A stretch of 64,000 bases of DNA from Herbaspirillum sp. alder98. Its GTDB lineage: Bacteria > Pseudomonadota > Gammaproteobacteria > Burkholderiales > Burkholderiaceae_D. The notes below the pieces were generated by a model. It was not told where the DNA came from and searched no databases. It saw only the letters and a list, made by a program, of their open reading frames with translations. How positions within the stretch are numbered: position 1 is the first letter of the stretch; every line of letters begins with the position of its first letter. Positions 1 through 8,214 of the stretch are shown here, one piece after another. The DNA is taken from the NCBI RefSeq assembly GCF_020179755.1, contig NZ_JAIUCY010000007.1:1-64000 (forward strand). Reading direction: 5' to 3'. The translations under genes were made by a program, and so were the position numbers.

Positions 1-542
1 GCGGTGGCGCGCATGGCGCGGCCCATCTTGGTCTTCTCCACGATCAGCACCAGGCCCACCATGGCCAGCACCGCCAGCACCAGCAGCATGATCTGGGTCG
101 GCGAGATCAGCGCGCCGGCGATATGCATCGGATCCGACGGCATCACCTGCGGGAACGGCAAGGGGCTGCGGCCCCAGATCATCATGGCAGCAGTCTGCAG
201 CAGGATCGAGATACCGATGGCGGTGATCAGGGGCGCTAAGCGCGGCGCATTGCGCAGCGGCCGGTAGGCCACCCGCTCGATCAGCAGGCTGACCACGATG
301 CACACCGGAATGGCGCCGACGATGGCAATGATCAACTGCACGATGCCCGGCAATTGCGGCGCGTACTGCTGCACCACTTTGAGCAGCCACAGGCCCACCA
401 TCGCACCCACCATCAGGATGTCGCCATGGGCGAAGTTGATCAGGTTCAATACCCCGTACACCATCGTGTAGCCCAGGGCGATCAGCGCATACATGCTGCC
501 CAGAACCAGGCCGTTGATGATCTGCTGGATGAAAATGTCCAT
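1..542 (-). CDS. livH: Branched-chain amino acid-type ABC transporter permease LivH (3' part cut by window edge)
   Basis: The translated N-terminus starts MDIFIQQIINGLVLGSMYAL and continues with YTMVYGVLNLINFAHGD, the hallmark first segments of LivH inner-membrane permeases of the HAAT family. About 180 residues are visible with several hydrophobic helices; the C-terminal part lies beyond base 1. The ATG at 540-542 is preceded by an AGGAG-type ribosome site. It is the last visible gene of a minus-strand run that begins with a LivJ-like binding protein at 2733-3869 and contains two hydroxyproline-type enzymes. The imported ligand is therefore probably a proline analogue rather than leucine (inference). 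livM, livG and livF would be expected further left. Confidence 0.9.
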   Translation of the reverse strand, partial: MDIFIQQIINGLVLGSMYALIALGYTMVYGVLNLINFAHGDILMVGAMVGLWLLKVVQQYAPQLPGIVQLIIAIVGAIPVCIVVSLLIERVAYRPLRNAPRLAPLITAIGISILLQTAAMMIWGRSPLPFPQVMPSDPMHIAGALISPTQIMLLVLAVLAMVGLVLIVEKTKMGRAMRAT

Positions 543-593
543 GAAACGAAGTCTCCTGTCTGTATGACTTATGGAATTGCGAATGAATGCGAC

Positions 594-1529
594 TTAGCCC
601 AGCATTGCCCGCGCCACGCGGGCCGCAGCCAGATCCCACGAGGCCTGGCCGACCGTCTTCAGTACCGGCAGTGCGCCGTCGCGTGACAGGGCCGCACTGG
701 CCACCTTGCCCGACAACACGTCGCCGATGGCCACCACCTGCTGCCAGTCGATGCCGGCCTGTATCAAGTCGCCCGCCTCATGCCGGGCACCGGCCGGGTC
801 GTCGACCACGATGCGGCGCGCATGCAGCAAGGCCGGAGGAAACTCGGCCATGTCGGGCTTGAACGCGCCCACGCCGACGACCAGCGTATCGGCGCCGATG
901 TTCTCTGGAATCACCGGCTGGCGCGATGTGGTCAGCGCGATCACCACGTCGGTCACAGGCGCTTCGCTTTGCAGCAGGTGCGCCGGCAACGGACTGGCGA
1001 CCACATCCGGATGACGCTGCGCCAGCGCGGCGCAAAAATCCTGCATGCGCGCCAGGTCGCGCGCGGCAATCCAGAACTGGCGCACGCCGAAGATGACCAC
1101 CAGGGCATCGGCGTGGGCTGCAGCCTGGGCGCCGGTGCCGATCAGCAACGCCGAACGCGGCGCGCGTGGCAGCAAGGTGCGAATGCCGAGCATGGTCATG
1201 GCGGCGGTGCGGCGACCGGTCACCGTGGGGCCATCCAGCAGCGCAATGCGGCGACCGGTGTGGGTCTCGAAGACCACCACTTCGCCCTGGATCGCCGGCA
1301 AGCCGTGCCGGCCATTGTCGGCATGCACGGTAATGAGCTTGGTGACCGACAGATCGTCGGCAATCGCCGGCATGCCCAGCAATACGCTGGAGGCGTCGAT
1401 CGGCACCACCTGGCGATCCGGGGCGCGGATCGCGCCACTGGTGAACTGTTGCGCTGCCGTGTCGAGGGCGTCGACCAGTTGCGCATAGGGCAGCGCGGCG
1501 GCGGTTTGCCGGGCGTCGAGAATATGCAT
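594..1529 (-). CDS. lhpI: Delta-1-pyrroline-2-carboxylate reductase, ornithine cyclodeaminase/mu-crystallin family
   Basis: This 311-residue protein belongs to the ornithine cyclodeaminase/mu-crystallin fold. Visible features are the TKLI lysine near residue 64, the TGRRTAA segment around 105-111 and a Rossmann GTGAQA loop near 131. In bacteria many members are not cyclodeaminases but NAD(P)H-dependent reductases of cyclic imines. Its start lies 11 bases after the stop of a trans-3-hydroxyproline dehydratase-type gene, whose product (delta-1-pyrroline-2-carboxylate) is the substrate of such a reductase, yielding L-proline. I chose the ATG at 1527-1529 because an upstream start would overlap the preceding gene. 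A true ornithine cyclodeaminase or an alanine-dehydrogenase-like enzyme is the alternative. Confidence 0.82.
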   Translation of the reverse strand: MHILDARQTAAALPYAQLVDALDTAAQQFTSGAIRAPDRQVVPIDASSVLLGMPAIADDLSVTKLITVHADNGRHGLPAIQGEVVVFETHTGRRIALLDGPTVTGRRTAAMTMLGIRTLLPRAPRSALLIGTGAQAAAHADALVVIFGVRQFWIAARDLARMQDFCAALAQRHPDVVASPLPAHLLQSEAPVTDVVIALTTSRQPVIPENIGADTLVVGVGAFKPDMAEFPPALLHARRIVVDDPAGARHEAGDLIQAGIDWQQVVAIGDVLSGKVASAALSRDGALPVLKTVGQASWDLAAARVARAMLG

Positions 1530-1540
1530 GTGGGTGGCCT

Positions 1541-2551
1541 TTAGCGCAGGAAGAACCCGGTCGGGAACGGATCGGAATCTTCCAGCACCCATTGATTGGT
1601 ACTCATGATGTGGGCGTGGCCGCTGACTTCGGTCAAGGCGCCGTCGAATTCACCGACCCGGGTGGCGCCGATCACGCGCACGCCGAAGTTGCTGCCGACG
1701 ATGCTGCCGTTGACGTAGTGCTGGTCCAGCGCCAGCTGGCCACGCAGGAACAGTTGCGCGGCGCGCCCCGAGGTGCCGGTACCGGTGGGCGAACGATCGA
1801 CCTCGCGATCGGCAAAGATGCACACATTGGATTGGTCCGCGCCGGGGAAATTGGGCTCGCTGTCGATGATGGTGCCGTACAGCGAATCGAGTCCTGGCTC
1901 CAGCGGGTGCCGGATCGCCACCTGCGCCTTGACCGCCGCCTTGGTCTCGGCCCCCAGCTGGATCAGCTGGCGCACCAGTTCGGGCTTGACGGTCAGGCCG
2001 GCCTGGGCGGCGTTGATGTAGTAATAGAAGGCGCCGCCGAAGACGATGTCACCCTGCACCCGGCCAAAACTGGGGGTGTCGACCACCACGTCGCGGCGAT
2101 AGATGAAGGCCGGGACGTTGCGAAAGCTCACGCGTCCGGCGCGGGTGCCGTCCCATTCGACGAAGGCTTCGATGAAACCGGCCGGTGCATCGAAACAGAT
2201 GCGGGTGCTGGGCGCGGTGCGCTCGACATAGCCCATCTCGACCAGTACCTTGCCCAACGCAATGATGCCGTGGCCGCACATGTCGCTATAACCTTCGTTA
2301 TGAATGAAGATCACGCCGAAGTCGGCCTCGGGCGTCACCGGCGGCAACAGGTAGGCGCCGTACATGTCGGCATGCCCGCGCGGCTCGTTCATCAGGAACT
2401 GGCGCAGGTCGTCTCGATTTTCCTTGAGCCACGCCCGTTTTTGCAGGATGTTGGCGCCGGGCACCTGCGGCAGGCCCGAGACCACGATGCGCAGCGGTTC
2501 GCCGCCAGTGTGCGCGTCGATGGTCTGGACGGTACGGGTATAACTGAGCAT
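1541..2551 (-). CDS. lhpH: trans-3-hydroxy-L-proline dehydratase (proline racemase superfamily, Cys/Thr active site)
   Basis: This 336-residue protein is a clear proline racemase-fold enzyme: DAHTGGEP at residues 12-19, the first catalytic Cys in MCGHG at residue 92, and the second active-site loop DRSPTGTGTSGR at 252-263. Proline racemases and 4-hydroxyproline 2-epimerases carry Cys where this protein has Thr256. In characterised family members that Thr replacement goes with dehydration of trans-3-hydroxy-L-proline to delta-1-pyrroline-2-carboxylate. The downstream imine reductase and the LivJ/LivH transport genes support this role. The start is the ATG at 2549-2551, directly before MLSYTRTVQTIDAHTGGEP; the reading frame stays open further upstream but without family similarity. 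Epimerase activity is the less likely alternative. Confidence 0.82.
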   Translation of the reverse strand: MLSYTRTVQTIDAHTGGEPLRIVVSGLPQVPGANILQKRAWLKENRDDLRQFLMNEPRGHADMYGAYLLPPVTPEADFGVIFIHNEGYSDMCGHGIIALGKVLVEMGYVERTAPSTRICFDAPAGFIEAFVEWDGTRAGRVSFRNVPAFIYRRDVVVDTPSFGRVQGDIVFGGAFYYYINAAQAGLTVKPELVRQLIQLGAETKAAVKAQVAIRHPLEPGLDSLYGTIIDSEPNFPGADQSNVCIFADREVDRSPTGTGTSGRAAQLFLRGQLALDQHYVNGSIVGSNFGVRVIGATRVGEFDGALTEVSGHAHIMSTNQWVLEDSDPFPTGFFLR

Positions 2552-2732
2552 GGAAAATCCTTGGTTCCGCTGGCCGCGACCATGACCCGCCCACGACGGG
2601 CGAACACGGTCGGCAACGGGAACGTACGATGAGAATACGGTAGAAAGTGCTTCAACCACGGCCACCCTGCACGCCCCGGTCGGGCAGCGAGGCAGCGGCA
2701 GCAGGCGCAATGCCCGCTGCCTTGACTGGCAA

Positions 2733-3869
2733 TTAGTAGCTGGTCAGTGGGACAGGCACGCCGTCCTTGAAGCGATACACGGTCACGGGCGACTGCTTCA
2801 GGTCGTGATTGGCATCGAAGTCGTACTGGCCGGCCACGCCCTTGTAGCTGATCTTGGCCAGTGCCGGGCCGAACTGCTTGGGTTCGATCGAGTTGGCGGT
2901 CTTCATGGCCTGGGCGATCAGCATCATGCCGTCATAGAACGACACGGCATAGGTTTCAGCAGGACGGCCATACTTCTTCTGGTAGTCCTCGGCGAAGACC
3001 TTGCCTTCCTTGGCCTTGTCCAGCATCGTGCCGCCTTGGGTACAGTAGACGGTCTCGCCGATGGCGTCGCCACCCAGGCGGCCCATTTCAGGCGAGCAGA
3101 TGCCGTCGCCGCCCATCAGCGTGGCATTGATGCCGAGCTGCTTCATCTGGCGCTTGATCGGGCCGCCTTGCGGTGCATAGCCACCGATGAACACGGCGTC
3201 TGGCTTCTTGCCCTTGATCGAGGTCAGGATGGCGGTGAAATCGGTCGCCTTGTCGTTGGTGAAGTCCTTGCTGACCACTTCGATGCCGTTGGCCTTGGCC
3301 ACCTTGCTGAACTCTTCAGCCAGGCCCTGGCCGTAGGCGGTGCGATCGTCGATCACCGACACCCGCTTGACCTTCAGTTCCTTGGCCGCATACAGGGCCA
3401 TCTTGCCGCCCAGCTGGCTGTCGCTGGCCGCAACGCGGAACAGTGTGGCAAACCCTTGCTGGGTGATCTTGGGGTTGGAGGCCACGGTGGCCACCACCAC
3501 GCCGGCGTCGTTGAACACGCGCGAGGCAGGAATCGTCACACCCGAGTTGTACGGACCGACGATGGCCTTGATGCCCTGGTCGACCAACTTCTGGGCAGCG
3601 CCCACACCGGACTTCGGATCGGCCTGGTCATCCTCGGCGATCACTTCGAACTTGAGCTTCTTGCCGCCCACCACGATACCCTGGGTATTGAGGCGCTCGA
3701 CGGCCAGCATCAGACCGCCCTGGTTATCCTTGCCGGCCGATGCCTGGGGGCCGGTCAGCGGGCTGGAAAAGCCGATCTTGACGACTTGCGTTTCCTGCGC
3801 CATGGCGAAGGCGGGGATCAGGGCCAGCGATGCGGCGATGATGTTGAGTCCGGTGACGCGCTTGAACAT
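2733..3869 (-). CDS. Periplasmic ABC transporter substrate-binding protein, LivJ/LivK type
   Basis: The 378-residue product begins with a Sec signal peptide (MFKRVTGLNIIAASLALIP, cleavage after AFAMA). The mature part starts QETQVVKIGFSSPLTGPQA, the usual opening of type I Leu/Ile/Val-binding proteins, and ends with a YRFKDG segment. The ATG at 3867-3869 sits about 8 bases from a GAGAGG ribosome site. It is the first gene of the run dehydratase, reductase, livH, so its ligand is probably trans-3-hydroxyproline or a related amino acid; that is inference from context. A paralogue at 4705-5865 shares the same N- and C-terminal sequence pattern. Confidence 0.9.
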   Translation of the reverse strand: MFKRVTGLNIIAASLALIPAFAMAQETQVVKIGFSSPLTGPQASAGKDNQGGLMLAVERLNTQGIVVGGKKLKFEVIAEDDQADPKSGVGAAQKLVDQGIKAIVGPYNSGVTIPASRVFNDAGVVVATVASNPKITQQGFATLFRVAASDSQLGGKMALYAAKELKVKRVSVIDDRTAYGQGLAEEFSKVAKANGIEVVSKDFTNDKATDFTAILTSIKGKKPDAVFIGGYAPQGGPIKRQMKQLGINATLMGGDGICSPEMGRLGGDAIGETVYCTQGGTMLDKAKEGKVFAEDYQKKYGRPAETYAVSFYDGMMLIAQAMKTANSIEPKQFGPALAKISYKGVAGQYDFDANHDLKQSPVTVYRFKDGVPVPLTSY

Positions 3870-4212
3870 TGAGTGTTTCCTCTCTCTAGAAGTCAGACTG
3901 CGGGTAAATCGGTTGAGACGCCGGGATAGCAGGATATCTCGCTGGCCATGAAACCATGGGAGCGATTCCGTCGATGCTGTACACACTGCGCCGTTGCAGG
4001 GTCGAACATATGAAACCTGTTGATAAGTTTGCCGGAATACTGCTGTTATCCGCGCAGATGCACCGCCGTTGGCGCACCATGCCCGCATTACGTTGTATGT
4101 TTTTATGAGGGAGGATTCTATTTACTCTTTACTGATATTAGGCGCGTTTATTGCCTTTATAATCAAAATTAAATTCTCCAAAAAATTTTTGCACTAAATT
4201 AAATTCGGATTT
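3870..4212. promoter_or_regulatory. Divergent control region between the binding-protein operon and the Lrp-type regulator
   Basis: These 343 bases hold no convincing gene. The half near the regulator (about 4085-4212) is much more AT-rich than its surroundings. It contains a perfect TATAAT at 4158-4163 on the plus strand, about 50 bases before the regulator ATG, and an A6T5-type symmetric tract around 4178-4190, the sort of site Lrp/AsnC proteins favour. I see no good -35 box for the TATAAT. Binding of the neighbouring regulator here is inferred from the divergent layout. Confidence 0.5.
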
Positions 4213-4677
4213 ATGGCGGCGCTCGACAAAATCAGCAAGAAAATCCTGGCCGAACTGCAAAACGACGGTCGCATCAGCAACGTCGATCTGGCGGGGCGGG
4301 TCAACCTGTCGCCGGCGGCATGCCTGGAACGGGTGCGCAAATTGCAGGAGGCCGGCTATATCCTCGGCTTCGCCGCCCAGCTCAATCCGGAACTGCTGGA
4401 CGTGTCGCTGCTGGTCTTCATCGAAGTGGTGCTCGACCGTACCACGCCGGATGTGTTCGCCGAATTCAAGAAGAGCGTGCAGAGCATCCCCGAGATCATG
4501 GAATGCCACATGGTCGCCGGCGGTTTCGACTATCTGGTGAAGTCGCGGGTGAAGGACATGAATGCCTATCGCGAATTCCTGGGCAAGTCGCTGCTGCAAC
4601 TCAAGGGCGTGCGCGAGACCCATACCTATGCGGTGATGGAAGAGGTCAAGAACACCATCCGCCTGCCGATTCGCTGA
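4213..4677 (+). CDS. Lrp/AsnC family transcriptional regulator
   Basis: This 154-residue protein has the standard layout: an N-terminal winged helix-turn-helix (LDKISKKILAELQNDGRIS, then NVDLAGRVNLSPAACLERVR, about residues 4-48) and a C-terminal RAM ligand-binding domain (AGGFDYLVKSRVKDMNAY and following). The family usually binds amino acids as octamers and controls nearby transport and catabolic genes. It is divergent from the hydroxyproline-type operon at 1-3869 and converges on a second LivJ-like gene. Regulation of either by proline or hydroxyproline is inference. The ribosome site is weak (CGGA near position -8). Confidence 0.92.
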   Translation: MAALDKISKKILAELQNDGRISNVDLAGRVNLSPAACLERVRKLQEAGYILGFAAQLNPELLDVSLLVFIEVVLDRTTPDVFAEFKKSVQSIPEIMECHMVAGGFDYLVKSRVKDMNAYREFLGKSLLQLKGVRETHTYAVMEEVKNTIRLPIR

Positions 4678-4704
4678 GCGCCATGACCGCCATGCGGCAA
4701 CCGA

Positions 4705-5865
4705 TCAGTAACTGGCCAGCGGCACCATCTCGCCGTCCTTGAAGCGCAGGATGGTGACACTGGACTCCTTGAGGTCATGCTGGGCATTGAATTCATAGCT
4801 GGCCGTGATGCCCTTGTAGCGTGCCCGCGCAAGGGCCGGCATCAGTTGCCGGCCTTCGATCGAGCCCGACGATCGGATCGCGTGGGCCAGCAGCATGACG
4901 CCATCGAAATACGAGGCGGCATAGACGTCTGGCGCGCGCCCGAACTTGCGCTGGAAGCCGGCCGCAAAAACGGCGCCATCGGTGGCCTTGGTCAACCACT
5001 CTCCACCCAGCACGCAGTAGGTGTTGTCGCCCAGGGCAGCGCCCGCCGCGTGCGCCACCACCACCGAGCACAGTGCATCCCCGCCCAGTACCGGCCGACT
5101 GATCTTCATCATCCGCATGTGCTTGATCAGGCGCGCCGAATGCAATGAATAGGCGCCGATGAAGACCGCCTCCACCTGACTGTCGCGGATACGGCGCAGC
5201 ACTGCAGCCGTCGTCGCGTCGTCGGCGCCGGGCGCGATCCTTTCGCGCGGTGCGACCTGCAGGCCGAGCGAGCGGGCGCTGCGCTGGAAGGCATCGATGA
5301 GGCCATCGGCGTAGGGACTGCCATCATCGATGACGGCCACGCTGTTCAACTTGAGCGTGCGCGCCGCATAGTGGGCCATCTTGGCGCCGATGTCGCCATC
5401 ACTGGCAACGATCCGAAAGATATAGGGTTGTCCCGGCTGGGTCACGCGGGGGTTGGATGCGGCAGTCAGCGCGGGCGTCTGGCCATCGTTGTAGGCACGG
5501 GCCGCGCCCAGCGCGACGCCTGAATTGATCGGCCCCAGTACTGCGCTCACGCCAATGGCTGACATTTCGCGCGCGATCTCCGCGCCGCGCTGCGGGTCGG
5601 ACTGGTCGTCACGGACCACGGTCTCGAAGCGCAGCGACTTGCCATCGAGCTCCATGCCCTGCTGGTTGAGTCGATCAATCGCGATCTGCATGCCGTTGAG
5701 CGCATCGATGCCGATCGGCGCGCTGGGACCGCTGAGCGGCCCACTGAAGCCGATACGCACGACCTGTACCCGCTCTGGCGTTTCAATCACCTCGGCGTGC
5801 GCCACCAGCACGTCGAACATCAGGGAAGCCGCCAGCACGACGCGGGCAAGGACAATGGTTTGCAT
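4705..5865 (-). CDS. Second LivJ-type periplasmic substrate-binding protein
   Basis: The 386-residue product has an N-terminal hydrophobic signal (MQTIVLARVVLAASLMFDVL, cleavage probably after VAHA). Its mature domain opens VQVVRIGFSGPLSGPSAP and ends ILRFKDGEMVPLASY. It parallels the protein at 2733-3869 over its whole length (for example YKGITASYEF against YKGVAGQYDF), so the two are paralogues. It stands alone, without permease or ATPase genes beside it, and converges on the Lrp-type regulator. It may supply an alternative ligand to the same transporter (inference). The ATG at 5863-5865 lacks a clear Shine-Dalgarno sequence. Confidence 0.88.
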   Translation of the reverse strand: MQTIVLARVVLAASLMFDVLVAHAEVIETPERVQVVRIGFSGPLSGPSAPIGIDALNGMQIAIDRLNQQGMELDGKSLRFETVVRDDQSDPQRGAEIAREMSAIGVSAVLGPINSGVALGAARAYNDGQTPALTAASNPRVTQPGQPYIFRIVASDGDIGAKMAHYAARTLKLNSVAVIDDGSPYADGLIDAFQRSARSLGLQVAPRERIAPGADDATTAAVLRRIRDSQVEAVFIGAYSLHSARLIKHMRMMKISRPVLGGDALCSVVVAHAAGAALGDNTYCVLGGEWLTKATDGAVFAAGFQRKFGRAPDVYAASYFDGVMLLAHAIRSSGSIEGRQLMPALARARYKGITASYEFNAQHDLKESSVTILRFKDGEMVPLASY

Positions 5866-5966
5866 GCGTTCGGGAAACCGAAAGGAAGGGGGGCAAACCC
5901 ATACTAGAAGCAATTCTGGACAAACACAACCGATGCCGCCCTGCACTACCGGCATCGGTGGTGAAT

Positions 5967-5999
5967 GGTCATGCCGGCAGAGCGTGCACCGGCATGACC
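5967..5999 (-). terminator. Perfect hairpin after the TonB-dependent receptor gene, no U-tract
   Basis: An 11-base perfect stem (GGTCATGCCGG at 5967-5977 with CCGGCATGACC at 5989-5999) lies 10 bases past the receptor stop codon. No T-run follows on the minus strand, so intrinsic termination is doubtful. It may protect the 3' end or work with Rho. Confidence 0.45.
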
Positions 6000-6009
6000 A
6001 GGGACAGCG

Positions 6010-8034
6010 TCAGAAACTGGAACGCACGCCCAGGATGAAGTTGCGGCCACCCAGGGGCACCGATTCCTTCAATACCGACGTCGACAGGCGAATATCCTGG
6101 TTGAGCAGGTTGCGCGCCAGTGCGAACCAGGTCAGCTTCACGCCATTGAGTTTCTGGGTGTAGGACAGATTGGCGTCGAGCTGGGTGTAGGACGGGGTCT
6201 GGTAGGTTTCGAACGAGGCCAGGCGGTCCTGCTTCTTGGCCCGCAATACCTTCATGCCGCTGGCCCACGGACCGGTGCGGTAAGCCAGTTCGACGCCGTA
6301 GCGGGTGGCCGGCTGCAGCGGCAGGCTGCCCTGGTTGTCGAGCGTGCCGCGCGAGGTATCGGCGAAGGTCCGGGCGGCGAAGCCGTCACCGTTCCAGTTG
6401 TAGCTCACCTCCACTTCGGCGCCGCGGATGGTGGCGTCGCCCTGCGACCAGAAGCGCTGGGTGAATTCGCCGGCAGGATCGGGATTGCCTGCGTCATCGA
6501 CCTGGCCGTTGGTACGGCCGTAGATATAGTTGTTGACCTTGTTCTGGAACAGGTTGCCCTTCCAGCGCACCAGGCCCTCGGTCTTCTGCAGCGTCAATTC
6601 GAGATTGTGTGAAGTCTCTTTCTTGAGCTGTCCATCGCCGACATCGAAGGTGGCAGTCGATTCGTGCGGCCCGTTGGAATACAGCTCCTCGACCGTCGGC
6701 GCACGCTGCGCCAGCGAATAGGTCAGGCCCACGCCGTAGCCGGGCGTGAAGGTCCACAGCGCACCGGCCGACCACGACAGCAGGCTGAAATCGCGTCCGG
6801 CCAGGCCACTGCCGGCATCGGGACGGCGATTGACGCTTTCGGCCCGCAAGCCGGCGCTGGCCAGTACCGGTCCGAACTGGCGCTCTTCGACCAGGAAACC
6901 GGCGAACGAGCTGGATCGGGTCGGCGGGGTCAACTCCGAGCTGCCCGACTGGGCCGACAAGGCAGAGTAATTGCTCTGCTCGGTCTGGACTCCGAAGGTG
7001 CCATGCCAGCCGGCCAGCGGGGCATGCGTCAACTCCCAGCGCGTTTGCAGGGCGCGGTTCTTGAAGATGGTGGCGGGCGTGCCATCCTGCGCCTTCTCGG
7101 CGTGGGTGTAGTCGGTGTAACCGAACTTGAAGCGCATGCTCTCGATGCCGGCAAACGGGTCGCGCACCAGGGTGTCGATGTCGTAGCGGCTCTGGTGCAG
7201 GTCGATGAACGACTTCTCGGCGGTGGGAATGCCGTAGTGGTCGTCCAGCGTCGAGGCTGACAGGCCGACATGGCCCCACGAGGTGATATACGAGGCGCCC
7301 ACGCCGCCACTGGTTTCATGCGTAAAGCTATTGGGCAGGCGGCCGCTGGCGCTGCCGGCATTGCCCTGGGTGGCGTTGCCCGGGATCTTGTAGTTGTCGG
7401 TGTCGCGATAATTGCCATCGATGTGCAGGCCGATCGGGCCGGCCGAGGTATCCAGCACGAAGGAGCCGTTCTTCTCGCCATCGACGGTGCCAACACGGCC
7501 TTCCACCGTGCCGGTCGGCTTGGGCAGCAGCAATGTCGGAATGCGGTCATTGACCACGTTGACCAGTCCGCCGATGGCGCCCGATCCATACAGCAGCGTG
7601 GCCGGGCCGCGCAGGATCTCGATCTGGCGCGCCGTGGCCGCTTCGGTCGACACCGCATGATCGTTGGAGACGGTGGAGACATCCGACACCGCCATGCCGT
7701 TCTGCAGGATCATCACGCGTGGACCTTCCATGCCGCGGATGATGGGGCGCGAGGCGCCGGCGCCGAAGGCCGATGCAGACACGCCCAGTTCGGACGACAG
7801 GGTGTCGCCCAGCGAGTTGCCGAGCTTGTTGCGCAGTTCGTCGCCTGCCAGCACCTTGGCCGGCGTCAGCACCTGCACGTTTTCATCGGAGCCGAACGGG
7901 TTGGCGGTGACCACGATCGGTTGCAGCGTTTGCGGTGCGTCGCCGTCGGTGGCCTGGGCCGAAGCCGAGACCGACCATGAAGCGAGAGCGGACAGCACGG
8001 CGGCTGCCAGATATTGTTGGCGTTGGTTAATCAT
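6010..8034 (-). CDS. znuD: TonB-dependent outer-membrane receptor, ZnuD-like (probable zinc uptake)
   Basis: This 674-residue protein has a Sec signal peptide (MINQRQQYLAAAVLSALASW, cleavage near SASA), a TonB-box-like stretch (IVVTANPF), a plug domain and a 22-strand-type barrel ending in aromatic FILGVRSSF. The plug contains IIRGMEGPRVMILQNGM, NDHAVSTE and EILRGPATLLYGSGAIGG, the pattern of the ZnuD/ZnuK zinc receptor branch rather than siderophore receptors. The ATG at 8032-8034 follows an AGGGAA ribosome site. A His-rich secreted protein lies upstream in the same direction, again consistent with metal handling. I could not see a convincing Zur box. Another metal or metallophore is possible. 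Confidence 0.85.
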   Translation of the reverse strand: MINQRQQYLAAAVLSALASWSVSASAQATDGDAPQTLQPIVVTANPFGSDENVQVLTPAKVLAGDELRNKLGNSLGDTLSSELGVSASAFGAGASRPIIRGMEGPRVMILQNGMAVSDVSTVSNDHAVSTEAATARQIEILRGPATLLYGSGAIGGLVNVVNDRIPTLLLPKPTGTVEGRVGTVDGEKNGSFVLDTSAGPIGLHIDGNYRDTDNYKIPGNATQGNAGSASGRLPNSFTHETSGGVGASYITSWGHVGLSASTLDDHYGIPTAEKSFIDLHQSRYDIDTLVRDPFAGIESMRFKFGYTDYTHAEKAQDGTPATIFKNRALQTRWELTHAPLAGWHGTFGVQTEQSNYSALSAQSGSSELTPPTRSSSFAGFLVEERQFGPVLASAGLRAESVNRRPDAGSGLAGRDFSLLSWSAGALWTFTPGYGVGLTYSLAQRAPTVEELYSNGPHESTATFDVGDGQLKKETSHNLELTLQKTEGLVRWKGNLFQNKVNNYIYGRTNGQVDDAGNPDPAGEFTQRFWSQGDATIRGAEVEVSYNWNGDGFAARTFADTSRGTLDNQGSLPLQPATRYGVELAYRTGPWASGMKVLRAKKQDRLASFETYQTPSYTQLDANLSYTQKLNGVKLTWFALARNLLNQDIRLSTSVLKESVPLGGRNFILGVRSSF

Positions 8035-8179
8035 TTGAATTCCCTGTAGTGCATGCGCGCCGCGCGGCGCTCCATGGGCATGGCGGCGCGCGGCGCATTC
8101 AGGCCGGCCGTCGCGACGCGTACCGGCCGGCTGCGCTGATGGCAACACGATCGGAGTCACGCAGGACAACCGGCAACGA

Positions 8180-8195
8180 GGGGCCTGACGGCCCC
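8180..8195 (-). other. GC hairpin between the His-rich gene and the TonB receptor gene
   Basis: GGGGCC at 8180-8185 pairs with GGCCCC at 8190-8195 around a four-base loop, 20 bases after the His-rich gene stop. The remaining spacer to 8034 is unusually GC-rich and includes the 14-base palindrome GCGCCGCGCGGCGC near 8060. No U-tract follows, so read-through into the receptor gene is plausible. Confidence 0.4.
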
Positions 8196-8214
8196 GATCA
8201 GATCAGGCGGGAAT

